Below are positions 35,040 through 44,028 of a DNA stretch of 64,000 nt, one piece after another. The stretch is from an uncultured Muribaculaceae bacterium (GTDB taxonomy: Bacteria; Bacteroidota; Bacteroidia; Bacteroidales; Muribaculaceae), in contig CAJUKF010000004.1 of assembly GCA_910587355.1 (NCBI GenBank), forward strand, positions 27,632-91,631, read 5' to 3'. The position numbers were made by a program, and so were the translations under genes. Numbering within the stretch: the first letter of the stretch is position 1; the number at the start of each line of letters is the position of its first letter. The notes beneath the pieces are model-generated. The model did not search any database. It saw only the letters and a list, made by a program, of their open reading frames with translations, and was not told the DNA's origin.

Positions 35040-35798
35040 ATGGCCAATCAGACACCCCGCTGGACCGAAATAGAGCATCTTCCCGAATGGGATGAGGAAT
35101 TCTATCATATATATACTGCCAAGAAGTTCGGCAAGTGGGTGATGATTAAGACACTGCGGCCCGAGTATGCCGATGACCCGCGATATCAGGCAATGATAGA
35201 GCAGGAGTTCGACGTGCGCTATAGTCTGGCACATCCCAATATCATCATGATAAATGATTTTGAGGATATTCCGGGCATAGGACGTTGCATAGTCACTGAC
35301 GACGTATACGGCGACAGCCTTGCCAAGCTCATAAGCGAGCGCCGCGTCACACGCAAGCATGTGGAGCAGCTGCGTCATCAGCTGGTCAATGCTCTCGAGT
35401 ACATCCAGGGTCAGCACATCGTGCATCCGCAGTTAAAGCCCGAGAACATCATCTTCACGGAGAATATCGGCAATCTCAAGCTGATTGACGTGGGCTACGA
35501 GCAGCGGCCGTCATTGTCGCATCAGTCGACTTCCGACGATATCTATAATTACGGTCAGGTGCTCAACGCGGCTCTTGACTCTGCTGATTTCGATGATGTA
35601 ACGTTGCGTCACATAGCCCGTAAGTGTACCGACCCCAATCCTGCACGGCGCTTCCGCGATATGCAGGAAGTGCATCTGGCCCTTGAGAACCGCCGTAATA
35701 AAAATCTATATATCATCATAATTGCTTTTCTTGCTGTTATGGTACTCCTCTGCCTGTGGCTTCTCTCGCCTTACGCCCCCAAGCCGATTGCCGGCTAA
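35040..35798 (+). CDS. Membrane-anchored protein kinase-like protein, probable pseudokinase
   Basis: A 252-residue kinase-fold protein with one C-terminal transmembrane helix (LYIIIIAFLAVMVLLCLWLL, about residues 221-241) and a seven-residue tail. The VAIK lysine (VMIKTLR), the alpha-C glutamate (EQEFDVRYSLAHPNII), the KPEN asparagine and the DxG aspartate (LIDVGYE) are present. The catalytic loop reads VHPQLKPENIIF, so the HRD aspartate is replaced by glutamine, and no glycine-rich loop is evident at the N-terminus. This argues for binding without catalysis, although some atypical kinases survive such changes. The kinase domain is cytosolic if the tail is outside. Confidence 0.8.
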   Translation: MANQTPRWTEIEHLPEWDEEFYHIYTAKKFGKWVMIKTLRPEYADDPRYQAMIEQEFDVRYSLAHPNIIMINDFEDIPGIGRCIVTDDVYGDSLAKLISERRVTRKHVEQLRHQLVNALEYIQGQHIVHPQLKPENIIFTENIGNLKLIDVGYEQRPSLSHQSTSDDIYNYGQVLNAALDSADFDDVTLRHIARKCTDPNPARRFRDMQEVHLALENRRNKNLYIIIIAFLAVMVLLCLWLLSPYAPKPIAG

Positions 35799-35858
35799 GG
35801 GCCTTATATGTAGCCGCATGCATCTGTCTTTTTGTGATTTAAATTCCATACTACTCGA

Positions 35859-36992
35859 ATGTCATCAGTTTACGTTCATCCCATATCTACCGACAGCGAC
35901 CAGCTGCGCCAGTACGTGCAGTTCGGTATTGACAACTATAAAGGCAACAGTTGCTATGTGCCGCCGCTCATCAGCGACGATATCAACACTCTCCGGCCCG
36001 AGACCAATCCGGCCTGGGAGTTCTGCGACGCACAGTCGTTCATGGCTTTCCGCAACGGTGAGCCGGTAGGTACCATCACCGGTATCATCAATCGTGCCGC
36101 TAATGAAAAGACCGGTAAGCGGCAGATGCGTTTCGGCTGGGTGGAATTTATTGATGACAAAGAGGTGGTCGACGAGCTTTTTGCCGCCGTCGAGGCATGG
36201 GGCCGTGAACGCGGAATGACTGAAATCGTCGGTCCCATGGGTTTCACCGACCTCGACCACGAAGGCATGCTCATCGAGGGCTTTGATGAACTCGGCACAA
36301 TGGCAACAATCTACAATCATCCCTATTATCCCGTGCATATGGAGCGCATGGGTTTTGCCAAGGAGGTGGACTGGATAGAATACCGCATTACTGTGCCCGA
36401 TGCCATTCCTGAGAAACACGCCCGCATCGCCGACCTAATAATGCGGAAGTATAATCTTTCTGTAAAGCATTATACTTCCAAGAAAAAAATCAAGGAAGAA
36501 TATGGCCGCGCCATATTCGAGCTCGTCAACGAAGCATATGCCGACCTTTACGGCTTTGTTCCTCTCACAGACAAGCTTATTCAGCATTATATCGACATTT
36601 ATCTGGGCATACTCCGTCTTGAGGATATTTCACTTGTCGTGGATGCCGAAGGCAAGCTCATAGCCCTGGGCATATCTATGCCGTCGGTATCAAAGGCTCT
36701 CCGGAAGAGCCGCGGCAAGCTCTTTCCATTCGGCTGGTATCCCCTCCTTAGAGCTATCCGTGGCAACAGCGACGTGGTCGACCTCCTGCTTGTGGCCGTC
36801 AAGCCCGAGTACCAGAGCAAGGGTGTCAACGCCGTCATTTTCGCCGACCTTATTCCCCGTTACATAGCCAACGGTTATAAGGAAGCCGAGAGTAACGTGG
36901 AGCTCGAGGGCAATGCCAACGTACAGAAGCAGTGGGAGTACTTCGAGCGCCGTCAGCACCGCCGCCGCCGCGCCTTCATCAAGCAACTGTAA
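35859..36992 (+). CDS. GNAT-like N-acetyltransferase family protein
   Basis: A 377-residue cytosolic protein I place in a Bacteroidota family of two-domain GNAT-like proteins. An N-terminal half (SFMAFRNGEPVGTITGIINRAANEK; FGWVEFIDDKEVVDELFAAVEAWGRERGMTEIVGPMGF) looks like a GNAT core, and the C-terminal half has VDLLLVAVKPEYQSKGVNAVIFADLIPRYIANG, which resembles the acetyl-CoA-binding V-x-P-x-Q-x-x-G motif (near residue 308). The substrate is unknown. It starts 60 bp after the pseudokinase gene. Confidence 0.7.
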   Translation: MSSVYVHPISTDSDQLRQYVQFGIDNYKGNSCYVPPLISDDINTLRPETNPAWEFCDAQSFMAFRNGEPVGTITGIINRAANEKTGKRQMRFGWVEFIDDKEVVDELFAAVEAWGRERGMTEIVGPMGFTDLDHEGMLIEGFDELGTMATIYNHPYYPVHMERMGFAKEVDWIEYRITVPDAIPEKHARIADLIMRKYNLSVKHYTSKKKIKEEYGRAIFELVNEAYADLYGFVPLTDKLIQHYIDIYLGILRLEDISLVVDAEGKLIALGISMPSVSKALRKSRGKLFPFGWYPLLRAIRGNSDVVDLLLVAVKPEYQSKGVNAVIFADLIPRYIANGYKEAESNVELEGNANVQKQWEYFERRQHRRRRAFIKQL

Positions 36993-37037
36993 TCCCCGCG
37001 GCCACCTTCTTGAAAAATCAACGCAAAGCGTTGAGCT

Positions 37038-37148
37038 ATTGTACGGACGTGCCTTTGGCACGTATCTGATGGTTGGTGTATAATTTATTTATAATTAGCA
37101 TCTTATGACGATTGTCGTTGATACGTGCCAAGGGCGCGTCCGTACAAT
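37038..37148. repeat. Paired inverted palindromes (REP/BIME-like element)
   Basis: Two 28-bp arms, 37038-37065 and 37121-37148, are inverted copies of each other with two mismatches, separated by 55 bp of AT-rich DNA. Each arm is itself a hairpin (ACGTGCC...GGCACGT in the left arm). The layout is that of paired REP sequences. A similar pair sits beside the RAYT transposase gene at 50.7 kb. It lies between two genes and upstream of the WG-repeat gene start. Confidence 0.7.
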
Positions 37149-37198
37149 CAGCGTCTGCATTTTATTTAAGTCCTTCCTTAAAAAACATTATAACATCC

Positions 37199-39055
37199 AT
37201 GAAAAAACTCGTATTCATACTATTATCTGTTTTATCGCTCCCTTTCATGCTGGGGGCTTCAGACTATATACCTTTCTCGTATCCTTATTATAATTCACAT
37301 ACCGGTAAATGGGGTTATTATTATGCAGGAAATCAGGAGGTGCGCAGCTGCTACGAAGATATAGCTCCGCTCAACAGACTTATGCCCTATTTCTGGGCCA
37401 AGAAAGACGGCAAATGGGGTATGTGTACGGCCGATAACTCCATTGTAATTCCTTTCGAATTTGAAGACGTGTGCGTAAATCCGTTTACCATGTACGGGCC
37501 CGATTCGATAATGATTAAAACCGATGCCCGAGAGACTTTCGGAGAAGTAAAGAAACCGGCTTTTCAGCGGAAAGTGAAATACGCCTATTTCCCTACATGC
37601 CATGGTACTCTGCCTCTCTTCCCGGTGAAGAAGAACGGCGAGTGGGGATATGTTGATGCCAAAGGCCAGGAAGTGATACCTTTCGGGTACAAACAGGCGT
37701 TTATTTTCGAGAAATATCTTTCTTCGGATAAAAACCGTGCAATATGGATTGCTACAGTGAGAGATGCCGCAACGAATAAGCTCAGATATATTGATTTGCT
37801 TGGCAATGACTTGATTGCCGATGTGACAAGCGATGTCGTTTCGGATATGCTTACAAGCAATGGCACAATAAGAATCTTCCCAAAAGAAAAAAAGATAAAG
37901 AAATACCTCAAAAAAATAAAGCCTGAAACACGCAGGGCCTATGAGGAGATTGAGAGAAAGACCATGAAGGTTTTCGATAAGCTGCCTGTATCGGCTCCCT
38001 ATATCCATACATATGCCGGTGAAGTCAAGATTGACTCTATAGTTTCAGTTACAAAAGCCAAAACAGCGAAGAAAACTTCGCGCAACCGAAAGACGCAGGC
38101 TAGAACTGTCGCAAAGCCCGGAAAGAAGTATTATACAATCACTTTCGGAGATAAGTCCACGACGATTGACAGCATTGACAGATTTCTCTACTGCCGGGGT
38201 GACGTGCTGTGTTATGTAAAGAAAGGGCGTCACAGTCTCCTAAATCTTGGCAACGGTTTCTCCTTTGCGTGCGACAGTATGACACAGATGGACGAAACAG
38301 GTGAAATCGGATGTTTTTTCACTAATGATAGTGTTCCCTCAGTGTTCGTTAACATCAGAGGTTCTTTGCGTCATCCAAAGAACTACGATGTGATTTTTGC
38401 TGATATGCTAATGGATGCATTGAAAGCCAAAGATGAATCGGCGTCGAAAATATACTTGCAGGGATTCATTAATCATATCGGTTCGCCTTATGAGGATAAT
38501 GCCATGTTTATTTATGACGGAACTATAAATGAGGCGATTAAATCGTACGAAATGATTCATGATGCCAATGTAAGAGCTCAGCTCGCCGAACAGGAACGGC
38601 AGAATCGTGCCACTCAGGAAGCCGCTAAACCTAAGGCTGAGGAAACCTCGCTCCTTGATGATGTTCTTGGCTTGCTAGGAGATGTAGCCGAACTGATTGA
38701 CGGAGCGAGCGGTAACTCGAACGTATCCTATGCAGCTCCGGCTGTTACACCTGATTATGAAGAGTATGAGGATGACGACAGCTCGTCCGGAACAAAGAGA
38801 AAGAAAACCCAGTCAGACCGCAATAAGAAAAAGACTATCAACGCTTCAATATACAATTCATATCAGCGCGAGCTTAATTCCATTGCGAATCAGTTGAACG
38901 ACTATAAAATCAAGAAATCGAACGATGGCTTGTCGTCGAATGACCTTTCGCGTATACGTTCTCTAAAACGGCGTGCCCGCGAAATCCGCAACGAATGCAA
39001 GTCTAAATACGGCGAGACGCTGCCGTCCAATTCAATAGAGAACTGGAATCCCTGA
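37199..39055 (+). CDS. WG-repeat containing exported protein
   Basis: A 618-residue protein with a signal peptide (MKKLVFILLSVLSLPFMLGA). The N-terminal part carries WG repeats: HTGKWGYYYAGNQ, KDGKWGMCTADNSIVIPFEFE and KNGEWGYVDAKGQEVIPFGYK, spread over residues about 30-180. A basic and Thr/Lys-rich middle, an acidic stretch (YEEYEDDDSSSGTKRKK) near residue 520 and a helical C-terminus follow. WG-repeat proteins are probably binding proteins of the periplasm or surface; no enzyme motif is visible. The upstream frame begins inside the palindromic repeat, so the signal-peptide ATG is preferred. It converges with polA, 8 bp apart. Confidence 0.8.
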   Translation: MKKLVFILLSVLSLPFMLGASDYIPFSYPYYNSHTGKWGYYYAGNQEVRSCYEDIAPLNRLMPYFWAKKDGKWGMCTADNSIVIPFEFEDVCVNPFTMYGPDSIMIKTDARETFGEVKKPAFQRKVKYAYFPTCHGTLPLFPVKKNGEWGYVDAKGQEVIPFGYKQAFIFEKYLSSDKNRAIWIATVRDAATNKLRYIDLLGNDLIADVTSDVVSDMLTSNGTIRIFPKEKKIKKYLKKIKPETRRAYEEIERKTMKVFDKLPVSAPYIHTYAGEVKIDSIVSVTKAKTAKKTSRNRKTQARTVAKPGKKYYTITFGDKSTTIDSIDRFLYCRGDVLCYVKKGRHSLLNLGNGFSFACDSMTQMDETGEIGCFFTNDSVPSVFVNIRGSLRHPKNYDVIFADMLMDALKAKDESASKIYLQGFINHIGSPYEDNAMFIYDGTINEAIKSYEMIHDANVRAQLAEQERQNRATQEAAKPKAEETSLLDDVLGLLGDVAELIDGASGNSNVSYAAPAVTPDYEEYEDDDSSSGTKRKKTQSDRNKKKTINASIYNSYQRELNSIANQLNDYKIKKSNDGLSSNDLSRIRSLKRRAREIRNECKSKYGETLPSNSIENWNP

Positions 39056-39063
39056 GTGCAGGG

Positions 39064-41847
39064 TCAGTGCGCCTCAAGCCAGTTTGTGCCCATGCCTGAT
39101 GATACATCGAGGGGCACTTTGCCGCTGTAGGCATTTTCCATGCATTTTGTTACGAGTTCCTGCAGTTCGGCGGCTTCCTCGGGGTATACGTTGAATATCA
39201 GTTCGTCGTGTACCTGCAGAATCATGCGTGAACGGAGGGCGCGGCGGCGGATTTCGGCATCAATCCTTACCATTGCGATTTTGATGATGTCGGCGGCGGT
39301 GCCCTGCAGAGGAGCGTTGATTGCATTTCGTTCGGCGTACGACCGCACTGTGTTGCTGCGCGATGTGATGTCGGGCAGATAGCGGCGGCGTCCGAAAGCC
39401 GTTGTCACGAAGCCTTTCTCGCGTGCGTGTTCCACCGACTTACGCATGTATGCCTCGACTTCGGGATAAGTGCGCAGATAGCCCTCAATCAGTTCCTTGG
39501 CTTCGGCACGTGGAATGCTCAGACGCTCCGAGAGGCCGAAAGCCGATATGCCGTAGATGATGCCGAAGTTGGCCGTTTTCGCGTTGCGTCGCTGGTTGTC
39601 GGTTACATCCTCGGGCTTCTCGTGATAGATTTTTGCGGCTGTCGCGCGGTGTATGTCCGCGCCGGAGTTAAAGGCTTCTACCATGGTAGGGTCGCCGCTG
39701 AAGTCTGCCATTAGGCGCAGTTCAATCTGCGAGTAATCGGCAGAGAGAAGCATGCATCCGGGGTCGGGAATGAAGGCACGGCGTATTTCGCGGCCGTCGT
39801 CGGTGCGGATAGGTATGTTCTGCAGATTGGGATTGGTCGACGATATGCGCCCCGTGGATGTTACGGTCTGGTTATATGTCGTGTGGAGCTTGCCCGTGAC
39901 CGGATTGATGAGCTTGGGCAGCGCCTCTACGTAGGTGGCAAGGAGTTTTTTCAGCCCGCGGATGTCGAGAATGAGTTGTACCAGGGGCACGTCTTTGGCG
40001 TATTTCTCAAGTACGTCCTCGGCGGTCGACCACGAGCCGCCTTTGGTCTTGCGTGCTTTGGGGTCAATGTGCATCTCGTCGAATAGTATGGTTCCTACCT
40101 GAGCCGGAGAACCAACATTGAAGTGGTGTCCCGCAATGGAGTAGGCCTCCTGTTCCAGAGACTGCAGCCTGCCGCTCAGTTCGCCTGCGAGGCGGTGCAG
40201 TTCGGCCACATCGATACGTGCGCCTTCCCACTCCATGGAGGCGAGTACGGCCACGAGCGGCATCTCTATGTCGGTGAGCAGTCGTGTCTGGTCCCGGCCT
40301 GCGATTTCATTTTCGAGCAATGGTTTCAGACGCAGGCAAATCACGGCGCGTTCGGTCATGGCCGATACGGGGTCAAGGGGAAGTGAGTTACGCTCCGACG
40401 GTGCCATGTTGTAGTTATGGTCGGCATAGCCGAGATACGACATTGCGAGTGTGGATACATCGTGTTTCTGTTCAGGCTGACAGAGGTAATGCGCCACCGC
40501 GACATCGAAGTACGACGCGCCTTCGAACGTTATGCCGAGGCGGCGGAGTATGAGCATGTCGCGCTTTATGTCGGCCCCGGTCACAGTGACCGATGCTTTG
40601 GCGAAAAGAGGCTCGAGGAGGGCGGCTATGTCGGCCATGGCGTTGCGCTCCGGCGGGAAGGGTATATAGGCGCCCTCATATCTGTCGGAGCCGGTTGAGA
40701 ACGCAAGAGCGATGCCGTACGCGCGTGCCGTCATGGCTTCGGCTCCCTCGCTGTTGAGTGCGATTCCCACGGTGTCGGCGTTTATTGCCCGGCTTAAGAA
40801 GGAGCCAATATCGGCTAAGGATGTAAGTTCGCGTGCTGTCCAGTCGTTTTCTTTCAGCGGAGAAGCGGACGGAGCTTCCTCGTGCTGTTCTTGCGGTTCA
40901 TCGAAGTCGAAGAGCGACAGTTGGTCCGACTTTTGGGGTCTGGGAGCCGCCTGGGGTTCGTTTTTGGTGATTGTACCGCCGTATTTGACTATGAACGATT
41001 TGAATTCAAGTTCCCGGAATACTTCCATAAGGGCTTCCGTGTCGGGTTCGTGGCGCTGAAGTTCTTCTGTGTCGAAGTCGACTGGTGCATCGGTGACAAT
41101 GGTCACGAGATGTTTCGACATGCGTATCTGTTCTGCGTTATCGCGTATTTTTGTCTGGAGCGCACCCTTTATTTGCTCAGTGTTTTCAAGCATGTTCTCG
41201 ACGGAACCAAACTGTGAAATCAGTTTGACGGCTGTTTTTTCGCCTACGCCTGGGCATCCCGGCACATTGTCGGAGGCGTCCCCTTCGAGTGCAAGCAAAT
41301 CTATGACCTGTTTTGGCGAGGATATGCCGTAGCGCTCACATATTTGCTGCGGGCCGCGGATTTCAAATCCCTGCCCTTTGAGTGCCGGACGGTACATGAA
41401 TATGCTGTCGGTCACAAGCTGTCCGTAATCTTTGTCTGGCGTCATCATGTATGTGGTGAAGCCGAGTTTGGCGGCCTTGGTGGCGAGAGTGCCTATCACG
41501 TCGTCGGCCTCGTAGCCTTTGACTTCAATCACCGGAATCCTGAAAGCCTTGAGTATGCGCTTGATATATGGAATGGCGACTGTTATGTCTTCGGGCTGTT
41601 TGTCGCGGCCGGCCTTGTACTCGGGGTATTCGTCATGACGGAACGTATGGCCGTGCTCGGGGTCGAAGCATACAGCGATATATCCCGGGTTTTCCTTGCG
41701 TAGCACGTCTTCAAGTGCGAGGCAGAAGCCGAACACAGCCGAAGTGTTGATGCCCGACGTTGTCATGCGTGGTGTGCGCATCAGGGCATAATATGCACGG
41801 TAGATGAGGGCGTATGCATCGAGCAGAAACAGTTTTTTCTCTTCCAT
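39064..41847 (-). CDS. polA: DNA polymerase I
   Basis: A 927-residue family A polymerase for replication and repair. The N-terminal 5'-3' exonuclease domain (residues 1-290) has LLDAYALIYRAYYAL and the acidic cluster YEADDVIGTLA. The polymerase has motif A (LLSADYSQIELRLMADFSGD, near residue 703), motif B (RRNAKTANFGIIYGISAFG, near 757) and motif C (LQVHDELIF, near 881). The 3'-5' exonuclease region (about 340-500) keeps the fold but lacks the FDxET motif I, which reads GIALNSEG, and the final Asp of motif III also seems lost, so proofreading is probably absent. Length is normal. Confidence 0.96.
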   Translation of the reverse strand: MEEKKLFLLDAYALIYRAYYALMRTPRMTTSGINTSAVFGFCLALEDVLRKENPGYIAVCFDPEHGHTFRHDEYPEYKAGRDKQPEDITVAIPYIKRILKAFRIPVIEVKGYEADDVIGTLATKAAKLGFTTYMMTPDKDYGQLVTDSIFMYRPALKGQGFEIRGPQQICERYGISSPKQVIDLLALEGDASDNVPGCPGVGEKTAVKLISQFGSVENMLENTEQIKGALQTKIRDNAEQIRMSKHLVTIVTDAPVDFDTEELQRHEPDTEALMEVFRELEFKSFIVKYGGTITKNEPQAAPRPQKSDQLSLFDFDEPQEQHEEAPSASPLKENDWTARELTSLADIGSFLSRAINADTVGIALNSEGAEAMTARAYGIALAFSTGSDRYEGAYIPFPPERNAMADIAALLEPLFAKASVTVTGADIKRDMLILRRLGITFEGASYFDVAVAHYLCQPEQKHDVSTLAMSYLGYADHNYNMAPSERNSLPLDPVSAMTERAVICLRLKPLLENEIAGRDQTRLLTDIEMPLVAVLASMEWEGARIDVAELHRLAGELSGRLQSLEQEAYSIAGHHFNVGSPAQVGTILFDEMHIDPKARKTKGGSWSTAEDVLEKYAKDVPLVQLILDIRGLKKLLATYVEALPKLINPVTGKLHTTYNQTVTSTGRISSTNPNLQNIPIRTDDGREIRRAFIPDPGCMLLSADYSQIELRLMADFSGDPTMVEAFNSGADIHRATAAKIYHEKPEDVTDNQRRNAKTANFGIIYGISAFGLSERLSIPRAEAKELIEGYLRTYPEVEAYMRKSVEHAREKGFVTTAFGRRRYLPDITSRSNTVRSYAERNAINAPLQGTAADIIKIAMVRIDAEIRRRALRSRMILQVHDELIFNVYPEEAAELQELVTKCMENAYSGKVPLDVSSGMGTNWLEAH

Positions 41848-41860
41848 ATATGATTATTGC

Positions 41861-42235
41861 TTAGCGCATGAATACGAAGTAGACAGCCGCTATGAGACAG
41901 AGAAACGCTGCGAAATGATTCCAGTGCAGCGATTCGCCTTTGAAAAACACGACTGTGAATATGGTGAATATCACCAGAGTGATACATTCCTGAAGCACTT
42001 TGAGCTGCATCAGCGAGAATGGGCCGCCGTTACCGGCGAAACCTATGCGGTTGGCCGGTACCTGACACGAATACTCGGCAAGAGCTATGCCCCATGAGAG
42101 AAGTATGACGAAAATGAGCGGCGTATTGCTCGTAATCAGCTTCATGTCCTGCAGTTTCAGATGCCCGTACCATGCGAAGGTCATGAAAATGTTTGAGATG
42201 ACGAGGAGAGCAATGGTAAATATCGCGTTTTTCAT
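41861..42235 (-). CDS. DMT-type small membrane protein (DUF486)
   Basis: A 124-residue protein with four hydrophobic helices, of the DUF486 family (related to small drug/metabolite exporters). Recognisable segments are ISNIFMTFAWYGHLKL, LLSWGIALAEYSCQVPANRIGF and LKVLQECITLVIFTIFTVVFFKGE. Its transport role and substrate are unknown. It lies 13 bp upstream of polA on the same strand, so it could be cotranscribed, and it follows a hairpin that probably ends the rluB-type transcript. Confidence 0.85.
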   Translation of the reverse strand: MKNAIFTIALLVISNIFMTFAWYGHLKLQDMKLITSNTPLIFVILLSWGIALAEYSCQVPANRIGFAGNGGPFSLMQLKVLQECITLVIFTIFTVVFFKGESLHWNHFAAFLCLIAAVYFVFMR

Positions 42236-42247
42236 TCCTCTGATAGA

Positions 42248-42284
42248 AAAGTACGGGCACTCCGTAAAATACGGGAGTGCCCGT
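42248..42284 (-). terminator. Hairpin terminator after the RluB-type gene
   Basis: An 11-bp perfect stem (ACGGGCACTCC/GGAGTGCCCGT, inner loop about 10 nt) in the 72-bp gap, followed on the minus strand by ACTTTTC. The U-tract is short, so termination may be partial. Confidence 0.55.
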
Positions 42285-42307
42285 GCGTATTGGTTGGTGG
42301 GGATTGT

Positions 42308-43786
42308 TTACTCGAAAGAACCCATTTTGAGGTAGTTGACTTCCTCCTGAGTGAGGTAGCGCCAGCGGCCGCGGGGGAGGTTCTTCTTCGTGAGTCCGGC
42401 AAAATATACGCGGTCGAGTTTTGTGACGTGGTAGCCGAGTGACTCGAATATGCGGCGCACGATGCGGTTGCGGCCCGAGTGGATTTCGATGCCGGCCTGA
42501 TTTCGGTCGGTCTCGGTTGCATAGCTGATAGCGTCGGCATGAATCGGACCGTCCTCCAGTTCTATGCCGTCGGCTATGCGCTGCATGTCTTCCTCGGCGA
42601 TGTCGCGGTCGCACCATACGTGATAGATTTTTTTCTTCACATATTTGGGATGAGTGAGCTTCGAGGCGAGGTCGCCGTCGTTGGTGAGCAGAAGCACGCC
42701 GGTGGTGTTGCGGTCGAGACGTCCTACAGGATAGATGCGTTCGTTGCAGGCTCCTTTTACGAGGTCCATTACAGTGAGACGCCCGTTGGGGTCATCGCTT
42801 GTAGTGACGCAGTCTTTAGGTTTGTTGAGCAGAATGTAGCATTTGCTCTCAAGAGCCACAACCTTGCCATCGTATTCGACAACGTCGCTGTGTGTGATTT
42901 TTGTGCCGAGTTCGGTCACTACCTCGCCGTTTACCTTGACCAGTCCCTGCTGGATGAATTCGTCGGCTTCGCGGCGCGAGCATATGCCGGCGTTGCTCAT
43001 ATATTTGTTAAGACGAATCTGCTCGTTGGGGTCAAGTACGGGCATTTCGTATTCGATGCGTTTGGGGCGCGGTGTGAAGCTCTTGCCGCGGCCGGGGAAA
43101 CCGTTGTTATTGTTCTGGTTCGGACGGCGGTTGTTATTGTATTTGTTGTATCCTCCCTGCTGGTTCTGGCGGTTGTAACCTCCCTGCTGACGGTGGTTGT
43201 AACCGCCCTGTCTGTTATTGTTGTATCCGCCGTCCTGCTGACGGTTGTTGTAGCCTCCCTGACGGTTATATCCGCCTTGCTGGTTGTTGTAACCTCCCTG
43301 ACGGTTGTTGTAACCTCCCTGGTTCTGACGGTTGTAGCCGTTCTGTCCGTTGTAGGGACGGTTCTGGCGGTTGTAGCCGTTCTGTCCGTTGTACGGTCTG
43401 GGCTGACGTGGCTGATAGGGGCGCTGATACTGCTGTGCTCCTTCAGCCGGCTGCTCGCCTTCGGCAGCGGCATGGGCGTCGGGTGTGCCTTCGGCAGTGG
43501 AGTTGTAGTCGGTGTTCTGCGAACGGTGATTGTAGTTGCGGTTGTATCCGCTGTTGTAATTGTTGTAAGGCCTTTGCGGACGGTTGTAGCCTCCCTGATT
43601 GTTATACGGGCGTGGCTGATAGGGCCGTCTGGTACGGAAGCCGTTGTCATCGGCCGGAGCGCCATCTGCGGGTGCGTCGTTGCCGGAATTGAAACGCGGA
43701 CGTGCCTCAGTACCCTCGTCGGGCGTGCGGAACGATTGCCCGATGCGTGGGCGCTTAGGTTTCTTTTCGTTAGAATTGGAATCCAT
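42308..43786 (-). CDS. RluB-type rRNA pseudouridine synthase with long low-complexity leader
   Basis: A 492-residue protein. Residues about 1-245 are disordered and made of GGYN, NRQ and PYN units (such as QGGYNNRQGGYNNQQGGYN), with an acidic interruption near residue 95. An S4 RNA-binding domain follows (IRLNKYMSNAGICSRREADEFIQQGLVKVNGEVV, about 250-300), then the RsuA/RluB-type catalytic domain with PVGRLDRNTTGVLLLTNDGDLASKL near residue 357, where the aspartate of RLD is the nucleophile. It should modify 23S rRNA (RluB/RluE/RluF-like) from a ribosome-bound position; the exact site is not readable. Confidence 0.9.
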   Translation of the reverse strand: MDSNSNEKKPKRPRIGQSFRTPDEGTEARPRFNSGNDAPADGAPADDNGFRTRRPYQPRPYNNQGGYNRPQRPYNNYNSGYNRNYNHRSQNTDYNSTAEGTPDAHAAAEGEQPAEGAQQYQRPYQPRQPRPYNGQNGYNRQNRPYNGQNGYNRQNQGGYNNRQGGYNNQQGGYNRQGGYNNRQQDGGYNNNRQGGYNHRQQGGYNRQNQQGGYNKYNNNRRPNQNNNNGFPGRGKSFTPRPKRIEYEMPVLDPNEQIRLNKYMSNAGICSRREADEFIQQGLVKVNGEVVTELGTKITHSDVVEYDGKVVALESKCYILLNKPKDCVTTSDDPNGRLTVMDLVKGACNERIYPVGRLDRNTTGVLLLTNDGDLASKLTHPKYVKKKIYHVWCDRDIAEEDMQRIADGIELEDGPIHADAISYATETDRNQAGIEIHSGRNRIVRRIFESLGYHVTKLDRVYFAGLTKKNLPRGRWRYLTQEEVNYLKMGSFE

Positions 43787-43943
43787 ATCTCGTGGGTTTT
43801 GTAAGTTTTTCGGTGTTGGATAACTGTAAATTTATAGGGGCCTCTCGCCTCATGTCACGTTTTATTAAGCGTGTGTTTTGTTTATATTGCTGATGAATTT
43901 GCAGTGTTAGTGGAAACGTTTTTCAGACTATGATTATTGACTG

Positions 43944-43951
43944 CAAAATTA
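43944..43951 (-). promoter_or_regulatory. Possible -7 element for the RluB-type gene
   Basis: The minus strand reads TAATTTTG, a full -7 match, about 160 nt upstream of the gene start. The -33 box is not convincing. The 242-bp gap (43787-44028) otherwise shows nothing I can name. Confidence 0.4.
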
Positions 43952-44028
43952 GGAAATTCTTAGCGTAAAATACAGTTAAAAAGATTTAATTTTAGCGTTT
44001 TGATTTTAAGCGTCAGTATCGCTTGCCG

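Noticed and set aside
43140..43600. Regularly spaced short repeats that look CRISPR-like
   Set aside because: They are in-frame coding repeats (GGYN/NRQ units) of the RluB-type leader with variable spacing and no unique spacers; no cas genes are present.
42479..43804. Plus-strand open frame of 441 codons rich in Val and Leu
   Set aside because: It is the complement of the GGYN-type repeats of the RluB-type gene, which produce a hydrophobic artefact; no real membrane protein is likely.
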